A stretch of DNA of 64,000 nt from Thiothrix sp. (GCF_028714775.1 NZ_JAQTLS010000003.1:124001-188000), one strand, 5' to 3'; shown: positions 53,943-64,000, counted from the first letter of the stretch. The notes: a model not told the origin generated them from the sequence alone. Numbers and translations: made by a program.

Positions 53943-54553
53943 AACGCACTGCCCCGCGCCCGCACCCAACCCGTCAGGCTGAAACGTTCACGCCGGGCGG
54001 GCATAACCTCATGCCAAAACTTCGCGCTGCGGAACAATACCAATTGCCCCGCATGGGGGTAAATATCGACGTATTCGCCGCCATCCGAGCCGTCGGTATA
54101 AAAGCGCAGTTGCCCGCAATCGCTTTCCTGCCAGTTTTCGTTGAGGTACAGCACGGCGGTCACGATCCGCGCCGAAGTCCCGCGAAAATTGTCTAGATGC
54201 CGCCGGTAAAACGCACCCGGCGGATACACCGCAAAGTGTGATTCAAACTCGAACAACCCCAGATACAGCAAACGGTTCAAATTCACACGCAAATCTTCGA
54301 TGAACGTCTGATAATCAGCCAATGCGCCCTGTTCCGCCCGCTCCAGCCATTGCACATAATCACTGCGGATCGACTCATCGACATTCAATTCTTGCCCACG
54401 CCCAATCCCAGCCGCATGAAATGCGCCCTCGTCCCACTGCGTCCGCGCTTGCTCGCGCAACTCACGCACCTGCTCCAGCGGCAAGAAATCAGGCAATACA
54501 ATCCAGCCCTTATCCGCCAAGGTATCCGCAATGGTTTCTACATCTACCGTCAT
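53939..54553 (-). CDS. 2OG-Fe(II) oxygenase (prolyl 4-hydroxylase-like)
   Basis: YRRHLDNFRGTSARIVTAVLYLNENW...GQLVLFRSAKFWHEVMPARRERFSLTGWVR. Confidence 0.88.
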   Translation of the reverse strand: MTVDVETIADTLADKGWIVLPDFLPLEQVRELREQARTQWDEGAFHAAGIGRGQELNVDESIRSDYVQWLERAEQGALADYQTFIEDLRVNLNRLLYLGLFEFESHFAVYPPGAFYRRHLDNFRGTSARIVTAVLYLNENWQESDCGQLRFYTDGSDGGEYVDIYPHAGQLVLFRSAKFWHEVMPARRERFSLTGWVRARGSAF

Positions 54554-55764
54554 ACTTTCAATCCTAAGCCCCGTGCCAGCCGCGTTTGCCGCTGGCGTAA
54601 ACCCATCCCCTGCCGCGCATTCCAATGGCGCAAGGGCGCAACGCGGTCAACCGCCATCAAACCCACTGCCCGCGCATGTCCCAGCGGGGCAAAATCGTTG
54701 GAAAACACCCGTACCAGCGTGTCGGTATAACGCACCACTCCTTGCTGATCCTGACGGCGCAGTTCCTCGTAATGTGCCAGTAAATCCGCCGCACCGGGGT
54801 CACTGCCCTGCCGTGCCGCTTCCGCCAGCATTTCTGCAAGCTGTGCCACATCGCGCAAACTAAGGTTCAAACCTTGCCCCGTCACCGGATGCAGCGCGTG
54901 GGAAGCATTGCCAACCACTACCGCACGGCCTGCCACTTCCTTAACCGCTTTCTGCAACACCAGCGGGTAAGCGGCACGTTGCCCAACCTTGGTAAATTCG
55001 CCCTGCCGAAAGCCAAACGCCTCCTGCAATTTGTGCAGGAACGCGGCATCATCCAGTTGCATGGTCGCTTCCACGTCTTCATCGCGATGTGTCCACACCA
55101 GCGAATAGCGCCCTTCCGTCAGCGGTAACAACGCCAACGGGCCACTCGACGTAAAGCGCTCGTAAGCCAGATTGCGGTGCGGCTCGGCGGTGGTAACATT
55201 GGCGATAATCGCGGTCTGGTGGTATTCGCTACGGGTAACGCCAATCCCCAGCATTTCACGTACCCCGGAATCCCTGCCATCCGACACCACCAACAAGCGG
55301 GTTTGCAAGGTATCCGCCACACCATTGCGCTCGATTTTCACCTGCACACTATCCGCATCTTGTTCCACCCCGAACACCTTCGCGGGAACAATCAGCTCAA
55401 TCTCGCCAGTATCCAGTTCTTCGTACAACAGCTTGCCCAACACCCTGCTTTCCACCACATAGCCCAACGCAGGCACGTTTTCTTCCGCCGCTTCCAGCCG
55501 CGCCGCGCCGAAATGCCCCCGGTCGGAAATGTGGATATGCTGGATACTTTCTACCCCGGAACGCAACTTGCTCCAAATGCCCATGCCCTGATAAATGCGG
55601 CTCGAACCGTAGGACAGCGCGATGGAACGGTCATCGTAGCTCGGCTGTTCCACCACACCGAAGTTATAGGCTTCAATCAAGCCAATTTTCAGACGTAAGG
55701 GTTTGAGCGCCACCGCGAGGCTCGCGCCGACCATGCCACCACCGACGATTAGGACATCAAACAT
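54550..55764 (-). CDS. ubiH: UbiH/UbiF family FAD-dependent monooxygenase
   Basis: DVLIVGGGMVGASLAVAL; VVVGNASHALHPVTGQGLNLSLRDVAQLAEML. Confidence 0.88.
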   Translation of the reverse strand: MFDVLIVGGGMVGASLAVALKPLRLKIGLIEAYNFGVVEQPSYDDRSIALSYGSSRIYQGMGIWSKLRSGVESIQHIHISDRGHFGAARLEAAEENVPALGYVVESRVLGKLLYEELDTGEIELIVPAKVFGVEQDADSVQVKIERNGVADTLQTRLLVVSDGRDSGVREMLGIGVTRSEYHQTAIIANVTTAEPHRNLAYERFTSSGPLALLPLTEGRYSLVWTHRDEDVEATMQLDDAAFLHKLQEAFGFRQGEFTKVGQRAAYPLVLQKAVKEVAGRAVVVGNASHALHPVTGQGLNLSLRDVAQLAEMLAEAARQGSDPGAADLLAHYEELRRQDQQGVVRYTDTLVRVFSNDFAPLGHARAVGLMAVDRVAPLRHWNARQGMGLRQRQTRLARGLGLKV

Positions 55765-55865
55765 GATAACCTCATACTTTCGCAAATATCATCCATTTTA
55801 ATGCAAAATTAACACCAAAATAGTACACTTTAATGCAATTCATTCCATAAGGCAGCAAACAAACC

Positions 55866-57254
55866 ATGTTCAACCGCCAAACCGTCACCGACATTATCCA
55901 TTGGTATCAGCAACCCCAACGTAAGCCGCTGGTCATCCGGGGCGCACGTCAAGTGGGCAAAACCACTGCAGTGCGCATGGCGGGCGAACAATTGGGCGTT
56001 CCTGTCATTGAAATCAACCTCGAACGCCATGCCGAACTCGACCCATTATTTCGTCGTTACCAACTGGACGAATTGCTATTCAACTTTTCGCTAATCACTG
56101 GCGAAGCCATCACGCCCGACAAACCGCTGATCCTGTTTCTGGACGAGGCTCAAGCCACACCCGCTGCCTATTCATGTCTGCGCTATTTCTGGGAAGACAT
56201 GCCCAAACTGGCGGTTATCCTCACTGGCTCATTGCTTGATCAGGTCTTGCACAATTACCAATTACCCAGCCCTGTCGGGCGCATCGAACCGTATTTCATG
56301 GGTGCATTGCGTTTTGACGAATTCCTACAAGCCATTGGTGCGGAAAAAGAATATCGCGCCCTCAATATGCTCAACAAACACAATATGCACCTGATCCCGG
56401 ACAGCCTGCATGAAAAACTGCTGGGTTTGGTACGCCGTTACACCCTGACAGGCGGGATGCCGCACTGCATCCAACTGGGATTGGACACAAACTTCAACCA
56501 TGCCGACATCCTCAAATACCAAACAGCCTTGCTGCAAACCTACCGGGATGATTTCGCCAAATATCGCGGCTCACAACCTGCCCTTACCCTCAATGCACTG
56601 TTCAACGGTATTCTAGGGCAAGTCGGGCAACAATTTTCCCACAAACAAGCGCAAGAAATTGCCAGTCACACCAGTGCAGACAACCGCCAACTCAATGCCG
56701 CGATTGAACACTTCTTGGCTGCCCGTTTATTTTACCGGGTCTTACACAGTCATGCAGATGCAGTCCCCTTGGGTGCAGAAACCAAAATCCGCATCAGCAA
56801 ATTCCTGTTCCTTGACATTGGGCTGTTGCTCGCGGCACAAAACATCCCTGCCCAAACCCTCATGCACGCGCCCTTGGAATTGGCAAACCGTGGCCTATTG
56901 GCAGAACAATTTGTCGGGCAGCAGTTGCTTTACGCCAAACCTGCTTACGTCAGCCCCGAGCTGTATTACTGGCAACCACCCAAAGCCGAAGGACAAGCCG
57001 AAGTCGATTTCTTATTCACGCAAGGCAATGCCATTATCCCCGTCGAAGTCAAATCAGGCAGCACGGGAACCATCAAATCCTTGCACACGTTTGTCATCAA
57101 GAAACAAGCTGACCGCGCTATCCGCATCAGTTCTGCCAAGCCATCCGTGGAATCGCTGGAAGCCCGCCTGATGCAACAAGTGAAACCATTCCAACTTTTC
57201 AACATCCCATTTTATCTGGTGAACCGTATTGAACAATTACTGACAGCGGATTAA
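55866..57254 (+). CDS. AAA ATPase with DUF4143 domain
   Basis: VIRGARQVGKTTAVRM Walker A, LILFLDEAQ; C-terminal DUF4143-like EVDFLFTQGNAIIPVEVKSG. Confidence 0.92.
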   Translation: MFNRQTVTDIIHWYQQPQRKPLVIRGARQVGKTTAVRMAGEQLGVPVIEINLERHAELDPLFRRYQLDELLFNFSLITGEAITPDKPLILFLDEAQATPAAYSCLRYFWEDMPKLAVILTGSLLDQVLHNYQLPSPVGRIEPYFMGALRFDEFLQAIGAEKEYRALNMLNKHNMHLIPDSLHEKLLGLVRRYTLTGGMPHCIQLGLDTNFNHADILKYQTALLQTYRDDFAKYRGSQPALTLNALFNGILGQVGQQFSHKQAQEIASHTSADNRQLNAAIEHFLAARLFYRVLHSHADAVPLGAETKIRISKFLFLDIGLLLAAQNIPAQTLMHAPLELANRGLLAEQFVGQQLLYAKPAYVSPELYYWQPPKAEGQAEVDFLFTQGNAIIPVEVKSGSTGTIKSLHTFVIKKQADRAIRISSAKPSVESLEARLMQQVKPFQLFNIPFYLVNRIEQLLTAD

Positions 57255-58585
57255 GCCGCCATCAACCCCTCAATATCCGCAACCTCTTTCACCACATCGC
57301 GGCTCAATACCTCGTTGCCCTCTTCGGTAATCAGCACATCATCTTCAATGCGGATGCCGATATTCCACCACTTGGGGTCAACATTTTCCGCCGGGGAAAT
57401 GTACAATCCCGGCTCGACCGTCAGCACCATACCGGGTTGCAAGGTGCGCCAGTCTTCGCCGATCTTGTAATCGCCCACGTCATGCACATCCATGCCCAGC
57501 CAATGTCCAGTCTTGTGCATGTAAAATTGGCGGTAAGGCTCGTCTTCGTTTTCCGGGCCTTTCTTCAGCACGCCGTCAATATCGCCTTGCAGTAAGCCGA
57601 GTTGCAGTAAACCTTCCGCCAGTACCCGTACCGCAGCTTGATGCGGATCATCCCATGTTTTGCCGGGGCGGGCTTGATCTATGGCAGCTTTTTGCGCATC
57701 CAGCACCAGTTGATAGAGGGCACGTTGTTCCACACTGAATTTGCCATTGACCGGGAAGGTGCGGGTAATGTCGCTGGCGTAACATTCGTGTTCCGCCCCC
57801 GCGTCAATCAGCAACAGGTCGCCGTCACGCAACACCGCACGGTTTTCGATGTAGTGCAGGATGCAAGCATTTTCACCGCCGCCAACGATGGTGGTGTAAG
57901 CAGGCTCCATCCCTGCCCGCCGAAATTCGTGCAGAAATTCGGCCTCAATCTCGTATTCGATTTTACCCGGCTGGCACACTTGCATGGCGCGGGTATGGGC
58001 TCGGGCGGAAACCTGTGCTGCATGGCGCATCACCGCCACTTCCGCCGGGGATTTGAACAGGCGCATTTCGTGCAGAATACGGTCAAGCATCACAATCACG
58101 TGCGGGGCACGAATACCGGCACGGGCTTTTGCCCGCAACTGATTAATCCAACCCAGCATCTGCTGGTCGAATTCGGCATTTGCCCCAAGGTCGTAATGTA
58201 CGCTGTCACGCCCAGTCAGCAATTGCGGCATCAGTTTGTCGAGGTCGCCGATAGGGTGCGCATCGTCCGCACCGTGCAAGTGCTTCACGCCTTCCAACCC
58301 GGCACGCAGACCCGACCAACGCTCGGCCTGCGGGTCTTTTTCGCGGCAAAACAGCACGTATTCACCCGCCTCACGCCCCGGCACGAACACCGCCACCGCT
58401 TCCGGCTCGTTGAAACCCGTCAGGTAGTGGAAATCACTGTCTTGGCGGAACGGGTATTCCGCATCGCGGTTGCGCACCTTCAAACCACCGGATGGCACGA
58501 CCGCAATCGCATCCTTACCCAAGCGTTCTAGCAAACGGCGGCGGCGGGCAGCGAATTCTTCTTTGGGGATAACGGGTCTATCCAT
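57251..58585 (-). CDS. pepP: Xaa-Pro aminopeptidase
   Basis: M24 family; LLIDAGAEHECYASDITRTFPVNGKF, HKTGHWLGMDVHDVG. Confidence 0.95.
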   Translation of the reverse strand: MDRPVIPKEEFAARRRRLLERLGKDAIAVVPSGGLKVRNRDAEYPFRQDSDFHYLTGFNEPEAVAVFVPGREAGEYVLFCREKDPQAERWSGLRAGLEGVKHLHGADDAHPIGDLDKLMPQLLTGRDSVHYDLGANAEFDQQMLGWINQLRAKARAGIRAPHVIVMLDRILHEMRLFKSPAEVAVMRHAAQVSARAHTRAMQVCQPGKIEYEIEAEFLHEFRRAGMEPAYTTIVGGGENACILHYIENRAVLRDGDLLLIDAGAEHECYASDITRTFPVNGKFSVEQRALYQLVLDAQKAAIDQARPGKTWDDPHQAAVRVLAEGLLQLGLLQGDIDGVLKKGPENEDEPYRQFYMHKTGHWLGMDVHDVGDYKIGEDWRTLQPGMVLTVEPGLYISPAENVDPKWWNIGIRIEDDVLITEEGNEVLSRDVVKEVADIEGLMAA

Positions 58586-58586
58586 C

Positions 58587-59141
58587 TCAATGCACCTGCG
58601 GCGATGTTTTCATCGGCTGCATCTCTTCATTCATCATCAACACCCCGACACGCAGATATTCCACCAACTCGACGAAAGCGCTTTCGGACTCTTCCTCATC
58701 ATCGAGATCGAATTCGCCGGATGTGCCAATGCGCATGACATCTTCCGCCCATTCGCGGGAATCGGTAGGCAATTTTTTCATGTCCTTGACCCCGGCAGCA
58801 GCAATGCCAAAAGCGAAACCTTGACACCAATCCTGCATCGCTTCGACACGGCTTCCCAGATCATCAGTATCGGGCAAGAACAGCTCAAAGCCCAAATCGC
58901 CGTCATTCATTTGCTGGCGGGTCAGGATGAACAATTCACGCAACAAGTTACGCGCATCCTGTAAGTGGAAATCCTGCGGATCACCTTCCAGCACTTGCAC
59001 CAACCACGCATTCTGGTCAGCGGCCTGATTCACCACCAACAGCCCACAACCCATCCCGTGGCTTTCCGCTGCCGAAAAACCGCAGTTGGCACGCTCCAGC
59101 GCCCGCTCTACATCGGCATAATCAGGTAATGTGTCTTGCAA
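58587..59141 (-). CDS. UPF0149 family protein (YgfB-like)
   Basis: AESHGMGCGLL, WCQGFAFGI; upstream of pepP as in enterics. Confidence 0.9.
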   Translation of the reverse strand: MQDTLPDYADVERALERANCGFSAAESHGMGCGLLVVNQAADQNAWLVQVLEGDPQDFHLQDARNLLRELFILTRQQMNDGDLGFELFLPDTDDLGSRVEAMQDWCQGFAFGIAAAGVKDMKKLPTDSREWAEDVMRIGTSGEFDLDDEEESESAFVELVEYLRVGVLMMNEEMQPMKTSPQVH

Positions 59142-59215
59142 AACTTTCTTCTCCGTTTCAAATCCATATTATGAGATGATTGACCATCTTCCGCACTCTT
59201 TACTAACATTAATGC

Positions 59216-59452
59216 ATGAATGCACAAACCCCCAACATTTTGCTGAAAAATCAGCTCGACGCCATTGAAGAACGCTCCCAGCGTTTGCTTGCTTTGGTCG
59301 AAAAACTATTTCTAGAAAACAGTGAACTGAAAAAGCGTGAAAAAGTACTAACCCAAACGTGCATCGAGTTGCGCAGCCGTAATGACAAAGCCAGCACCCA
59401 ACTGGAAACCCTAATCAATCGCCTGAAACAGCAGCAAAACGGGGCAACGTAA
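59216..59452 (+). CDS. TIGR02449-type small coiled-coil protein
   Basis: Short coiled coil directly upstream of zapA; conserved gammaproteobacterial position. Confidence 0.75.
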   Translation: MNAQTPNILLKNQLDAIEERSQRLLALVEKLFLENSELKKREKVLTQTCIELRSRNDKASTQLETLINRLKQQQNGAT

Positions 59453-59456
59453 GCAC

Positions 59457-59774
59457 ATGGACAAAAATATCAAGGCCGTCAGCGTGCGTATTCTGGACAA
59501 GGATTACATGGTTGCCTGCCCAGAAGGCGAACAGGACGCGCTGGTTGCTTCCTCACGCCGGGTTGACCGGGAAATGCGCAAGATACGCGATTCCGGCAAA
59601 GTACTAGGCACTGACCGCATCGCAGTGATGGTGGCGCTGAACCTTGCGCATGAACTCATGCATTCCAACCGCCTCTCACCCGCTGTTATCGCCAGCAATG
59701 AGCAAGAACTGGTCGGACGCCTACAACAATTACAACAACAGCTAGATTCCGCGCTGGATAAGCACAAAGCCTGA
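59457..59774 (+). CDS. zapA: Cell division protein ZapA
   Basis: VSVRILDKDYMVACPEGEQDALVASSRRVDREMRKIRDSGKVLGTDRIAVMVALNLAHELM. Confidence 0.93.
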   Translation: MDKNIKAVSVRILDKDYMVACPEGEQDALVASSRRVDREMRKIRDSGKVLGTDRIAVMVALNLAHELMHSNRLSPAVIASNEQELVGRLQQLQQQLDSALDKHKA

Positions 59775-59826
59775 GCATTTGTCAATTCTTCCCCCCAAGC
59801 AACAAATGTAATAGTATGGATGACAA

Positions 59827-60010
59827 GGACACCTCTGGGGGGCTCGTGAGAGGATGGGTATTATCCTTGAGCCTAATTTCTTACCCCGGGAGCAGTTGTA
59901 GTGTTTTGGTGTGCATGACCGCTTGTCGGTAAGCCTGAAAAACATTCGCCGCACCCACTTGAACCACTGGTTCAAGGTCGAAGTCTTCCACGATTCTTTG
60001 GAGTGTGTCC
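59827..60010 (+). ncRNA. ssrS: 6S RNA
   Basis: Directly downstream of zapA; closing GGACAC/GTGTCC ends; conserved GAGCC, GTGTGCATGACC...CGGTAAGCCTGAAAAAC and CCACTTGAACCACTGGTTCAAGG segments. Confidence 0.88.
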
Positions 60011-60079
60011 CATTCCTACCTTATTCCCCCCTGCCTTTTGCCTTCTTTTGTAGTACATTGCTTCAAAGGAGGAATTTCG

Positions 60080-60526
60080 ATGCAAAACAAATCTTATTTA
60101 GTCGGCATTTTACTGCTGTTGGTGTCACTCATCACTTGGCAATGGGCGCAAGCTGCTGACCCCGAACCGGAAACCCAACACCGCCTAGTGATTCAGGTCA
60201 ACAAAAATGACCAAGACATTCAAGACCATCTATTGACCAATATTGTTAACCTGCAAAAGCACTACGGGATGGACAATATCGAAATCGAAGTGGTGGCTTA
60301 CGGCCCTGGCATTTGGCTAGTTACAGACCAAAGCAAGTTCAAAGAGCGGGTCGAAAGCCTGCTGATGCAAAATGTCGTTTTCACCGCCTGCGGCAATACG
60401 ATGGACACGATTGAAGCCAAAGAAGGCAAGCGCCCCACCCTGCTAGACGATGTGGGAACCACCCAAGCCGGGATTGCGCGGCTGATCGAGTTGCAGGAAA
60501 AAGGCTACAGCTACCTTAGCCCGTAA
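60080..60526 (+). CDS. DsrE family protein
   Basis: AAGGAGG RBS; HRLVIQVNKNDQDIQDHLLTNIVNLQKHYGMDNIEIEVVAYGPGIWLV. Confidence 0.88.
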   Translation: MQNKSYLVGILLLLVSLITWQWAQAADPEPETQHRLVIQVNKNDQDIQDHLLTNIVNLQKHYGMDNIEIEVVAYGPGIWLVTDQSKFKERVESLLMQNVVFTACGNTMDTIEAKEGKRPTLLDDVGTTQAGIARLIELQEKGYSYLSP

Positions 60527-60929
60527 GGCACGCAGGGTAAGTGCAATGTCCAGCGGGGCAGTCGCAAGCTGCCGCCGCTGCCTGTGCAATCAGGCTCGGC
60601 ATCAGGCTGGAAACGCCGAGGTAGGGAGCCATGCGGATGCGGATATGCGGGTATTCGCGCTGTTTTTCACGCACCAATTCAGGCACATCCGTCACCACAT
60701 GACGCCCGGCAGAGAGGAAAAATGGCATGATCGTGACCGTTTCCGCACCCTGTTCAATGCACTGCTGGATACCGTCGGGGATGGAAGGTTCCGCTAGTTC
60801 AAGGAAGGCGCTGCCGACAAAGCCGTAAGTTTCGCCTGACTGTTGCGCTACCTTTGCTGCAAGGGCGCGGATTTCTTCATTAGATTCGGCGCGGCGGCTA
60901 CCGTGGGCAACAATCAGCAGGGCTTGCAT
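60516..60929 (-). CDS. CbiX/SirB-type sirohydrochlorin chelatase
   Basis: ALLIVAHGSRRAESNEEI; VTIMPFFLSAGRHVVTDVPELV. Confidence 0.9.
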   Translation of the reverse strand: MQALLIVAHGSRRAESNEEIRALAAKVAQQSGETYGFVGSAFLELAEPSIPDGIQQCIEQGAETVTIMPFFLSAGRHVVTDVPELVREKQREYPHIRIRMAPYLGVSSLMPSLIAQAAAAACDCPAGHCTYPACLTG

Positions 60930-61795
60930 CAGGGCATGTTCCTTATCGGGATAAACTTTTCAGGGGCAGTAGCGGGCAGTAATTTCGGTGCCCACGCATG
61001 ACCATACACGACTTCATAGGTCGCCGGATACAAACCATCTTCTGCGCGGAAGTATTCGTAAGCTTGCAAAAACGCCTGTAGCCGCGCTTTACCTGTCAGC
61101 CCATGATTACGCCCGTAAGTGGCATTGTTTGCGCCGATGCCCTTGAGGTCACGCAGCAAACCACGCACATCCGCATAGGTCAGGGTAATGGTTTCCATAT
61201 CCATCACCGGGTCGCGGAAACCGGCCTGCAACAGCGCGTCGCCCACATCATGCATATCGGGAAAACGGCTGGCATGGGTGAAACCATCAACCTTGCCCCA
61301 ACTTGCCCGCAGCTCTTTGAGCGTATCGGGGCCGAAGGTGGAAAACAGCAGCACCCCGCCCGGTTTCAGCACTTGCGCAAATTCGCGGAAAACCGCTGGC
61401 AAATCGTTGCACCATTGCAGCATCAGGTTCGACACCAGCATTTCGGCACACTGCGCTTGGAACGGCAAGCTGGCAACATCGGCACACACGCCTTGCGGCT
61501 TACGGAACCAGCCACCGCGTTTACGGGTTTTCTGCACCATGTTCAGTGCCAGATCGACCCCGATAATGCGGGCTTTTTTGTAACGCTTGAGCAGGTGGTC
61601 GCTGATTGCCCCGGTTCCACAACCTAAATCCAGCACAGTTTGCGGCTGCATCAACAGCAAGTCCAAACGTTCCGTTAGGCGCTCACCGATTTCGCGCTGC
61701 AATACGGCGTTGGCATCGTAAGTATCCGCCGCCCGCTCGAAACCAAGGCGGGTTTTACGCCGATCCAGCCAGTGTGGATTAGGATCAGTTGGCAT
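60929..61795 (-). CDS. bioC: Malonyl-ACP O-methyltransferase BioC
   Basis: VLDLGCGTGAISDHLLKRYKKARIIGVDLA; adjacent to bioH. Confidence 0.92.
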   Translation of the reverse strand: MPTDPNPHWLDRRKTRLGFERAADTYDANAVLQREIGERLTERLDLLLMQPQTVLDLGCGTGAISDHLLKRYKKARIIGVDLALNMVQKTRKRGGWFRKPQGVCADVASLPFQAQCAEMLVSNLMLQWCNDLPAVFREFAQVLKPGGVLLFSTFGPDTLKELRASWGKVDGFTHASRFPDMHDVGDALLQAGFRDPVMDMETITLTYADVRGLLRDLKGIGANNATYGRNHGLTGKARLQAFLQAYEYFRAEDGLYPATYEVVYGHAWAPKLLPATAPEKFIPIRNMP

Positions 61796-62543
61796 CCAGA
61801 AAGGCCCCGATATGTTCCATGAAAAGCTCCGGGTGGGTAACGAAGGGTACGTGCGCGGCACTGTTGAGTTGCGCGATGTGCTTATACCCCATTTCCGCCA
61901 AGGCGTCAGCCAAAGAAACGGGGATCAGCTTATCCAAGCGCCCCAACACCCACAGCGCGGGCTGCTTGACTGGCGTTTGGGAAAAATCGGCAGTGCGCAG
62001 GATGTGCAAACCATCTTCCAACGCCCGCATGTCCGCTGGGTGCTGCATGATGGTATCACGCAAGGCATTCACGGCGCGGGTATCGGTCTTGCTGCCCAAA
62101 AATTGCAGGGCGAAAAAGCGTTTCACCGTACCGAGGTAATCAGTTTGCAGGTTTTGCGCGAACGTGGCGAGAATGTCGGGGGAAAGCGCGTGTTCCCAGC
62201 TTGCATCCGCGACAAATTTCGGGGTACTGGCAATCAGGATCAGTGCGGCAACCCGTTCTGGCAAGGCGTGCGCGAGTGCTTGCGCGATCAAGCCGCCGAG
62301 TGACCAGCCCACGATAATGGCATTGGGGGGGATGTGATCGGCAAGTTGTGTTACCGCAGTTTCCAATGCGCCTAATGGCAAATGGCTGTTAACGCCATGC
62401 CCCGGCAAGTCGATGGCAATGACTTGGGCGCGTTGCGCCAGCGCGGGCAAGATGGGTTGCCAGACGTGGCTATTCATCCCCCAGCCGTGGAGGAGAACGA
62501 GGGGTCTGCCCTGCCCTTCAATGTTGGTATACAATGCTTTCAC
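61785..62543 (-). CDS. bioH: Pimeloyl-ACP methyl ester carboxylesterase BioH
   Basis: LVLLHGWGMNSHVW; VGWSLGGLIA nucleophile elbow. Confidence 0.92.
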   Translation of the reverse strand: MKALYTNIEGQGRPLVLLHGWGMNSHVWQPILPALAQRAQVIAIDLPGHGVNSHLPLGALETAVTQLADHIPPNAIIVGWSLGGLIAQALAHALPERVAALILIASTPKFVADASWEHALSPDILATFAQNLQTDYLGTVKRFFALQFLGSKTDTRAVNALRDTIMQHPADMRALEDGLHILRTADFSQTPVKQPALWVLGRLDKLIPVSLADALAEMGYKHIAQLNSAAHVPFVTHPELFMEHIGAFLDAN

Positions 62544-62573
62544 ATTTTAACTCGCATAAAAAATGGATACACC

Positions 62574-63185
62574 ATGGCTTATTTGCTGATCATACTCGCT
62601 TACCTGCTCGGCTCGATTTCCACCGCCATCATCACCTGCAAGCTGTTGGGCTTGCCTGACCCACGCACGGTTGGCTCGAACAACCCCGGTGCAACCAATG
62701 TGTTGCGTTACGGTGGTAAGAAAGCGGCGGCTGTCACCCTGCTGGGGGATTTGCTCAAAGGCTTGATCCCGGTGCTGATCGGGCAGGCTTGGGGGCTGGA
62801 TTATACAGGACTGATCCTGATTGGTATCGCTGCGTTTCTGGGGCATTTATACCCACTTTACTACGGCTTCAAGGGCGGCAAAGGCGTAGCGACAGCGATT
62901 GGCGTGTTTCTGGGGGTAAATTTCTGGGGCGGGCTGGCATTCGTGGCAACGTGGATGCTGATGGCTAAGGGCTTCAAGATTTCCTCATTGGCAGCACTGA
63001 TTGCTACTGCACTGTCACCGTTGTATTTCTGGTTGATTACCGGGCATGGCGGCTTAACACTGGGGGTCATATTCATGGCGGTGCTAATCTTTTGGCGGCA
63101 TCAATCCAACATCCGCAAACTGCTGTCAGGGGAAGAAGATAAAATCCAATCGAGGGAAGGTGCGGAACAGGACGGGGATGATTGA
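62574..63185 (+). CDS. plsY: Glycerol-3-phosphate acyltransferase PlsY
   Basis: LGSISTAIITCKLLGLPDPRTVGSNNPGATNVLRYGGKKAA; GFKGGKGVATAIG. Confidence 0.95.
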   Translation: MAYLLIILAYLLGSISTAIITCKLLGLPDPRTVGSNNPGATNVLRYGGKKAAAVTLLGDLLKGLIPVLIGQAWGLDYTGLILIGIAAFLGHLYPLYYGFKGGKGVATAIGVFLGVNFWGGLAFVATWMLMAKGFKISSLAALIATALSPLYFWLITGHGGLTLGVIFMAVLIFWRHQSNIRKLLSGEEDKIQSREGAEQDGDD

Positions 63186-63205
63186 GAGGAACGCCCAACG
63201 AAAGA

Positions 63206-63234
63206 CCAGTCAAGCTTATTGAGGGCTTGACTGG
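63206..63234. terminator. Hairpin between convergent plsY and aroB
   Basis: CCAGTCAAGC...GCTTGACTGG inverted repeat. Confidence 0.6.
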
Positions 63235-63244
63235 CAAGAGGGTA

Positions 63245-64000
63245 TTACAGGTCGCGGCTCAGCACACGTTTGAGCGCGGCGGTATCAAAATCGGCAGTGA
63301 CGATGGATGCACCCAGCGATTTCATCAGCACCAGCCGTAGTGTGCCATCCAGCACCTTTTTATCGACGGACATATAGCGCATGAAATCTTCACCCGTCAT
63401 CTGTGCAGGTGGATCAACTGGCAGCTTGGCGCGTTGCAGGATATGGCGGGTATAAGCCACATCATCGGCGCTGAGCCAACCCATTTGCTGTGACAACTCC
63501 GCCGCCATCACCATGCCCGTAGCCACGGCTTCCCCGTGCAACCAGTTGCCGTAACCCATTGCCGCTTCAATCGCGTGCCCAAAGGTATGCCCCAAATTCA
63601 GCAGCGCCCGCTGGCCTGATTCGCGCTCATCCGCCGCCACCACTTCCGCCTTGTGTTCGCACGAACGGAAAATTGCATAGGTTAAGGCTTCCGGGTCACG
63701 CGCCAGCAGCTTATCCATGTTCGCATCCAGCCATTGCAGGAATGCAGGGTCACGGATCAGGCCGTATTTCACCACTTCCGCAATCCCCGCACTGAGTTCA
63801 CGGTCTGCCAAGGTATTCAGGCTATCCGTGTCGATCAGCACACATTGTGGCTGGTGGAATGCACCGATCATGTTCTTGCCGAGCGGATGGTTAACACCCG
63901 TTTTACCACCGACGGAAGAATCCACCATTGCCAGCAAAGTAGTGGGAATCTGGATGAAATTAATGCCGCGTTGGTAACTCGCTGCTGCATAGCCAGTCAT
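63245..64000 (-). CDS. aroB: 3-dehydroquinate synthase (5' part truncated by window end)
   Basis: [42 protein letters not shown]. Confidence 0.95.
   Translation of the reverse strand: MTGYAAASYQRGINFIQIPTTLLAMVDSSVGGKTGVNHPLGKNMIGAFHQPQCVLIDTDSLNTLADRELSAGIAEVVKYGLIRDPAFLQWLDANMDKLLARDPEALTYAIFRSCEHKAEVVAADERESGQRALLNLGHTFGHAIEAAMGYGNWLHGEAVATGMVMAAELSQQMGWLSADDVAYTRHILQRAKLPVDPPAQMTGEDFMRYMSVDKKVLDGTLRLVLMKSLGASIVTADFDTAALKRVLSRDL

Overview
This 64 kb window looks like a gammaproteobacterial chromosome, possibly a Thiothrix-like sulfur oxidiser (impression only, not tested). Most of it is densely packed housekeeping genes: pyc, cstA/ybdD, rraA, aceA, mqo, two tandem FadL-type porins, kdsB-trm112-lpxK-msbA-exbD-exbB, dapD-dapC, selO, an emrAB-type efflux pair, cnoX-like, murJ, grxD, pepN, clpB, bioA, ubiH, pepP, zapA, 6S RNA, a DsrE-family gene, cbiX-like, bioC-bioH, plsY and aroB (cut by the window end). 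Accessory genes are scattered: PrlF/YhaV and TumE/TumA toxin-antitoxin pairs, a decayed PIN-toxin locus, a DUF1016 nuclease, an HNH endonuclease and a DUF4143 ATPase. The most interesting locus is 29202-30416. It encodes a TIR domain fused to an FGE/C-type-lectin-like domain. Its C-terminus has the layout of a diversity-generating retroelement (DGR) variable region: a run of NNC codons in an invariant scaffold, followed by GC-rich hairpins just past the stop codon. No reverse transcriptase or template repeat was seen in the window, so it would be a remote target. A second notable signal is a repeated ATTGTCRACAAT-like motif, twice upstream of aceA and twice upstream of mqo. No IS elements, CRISPR arrays, rRNA or tRNA genes were recognised.
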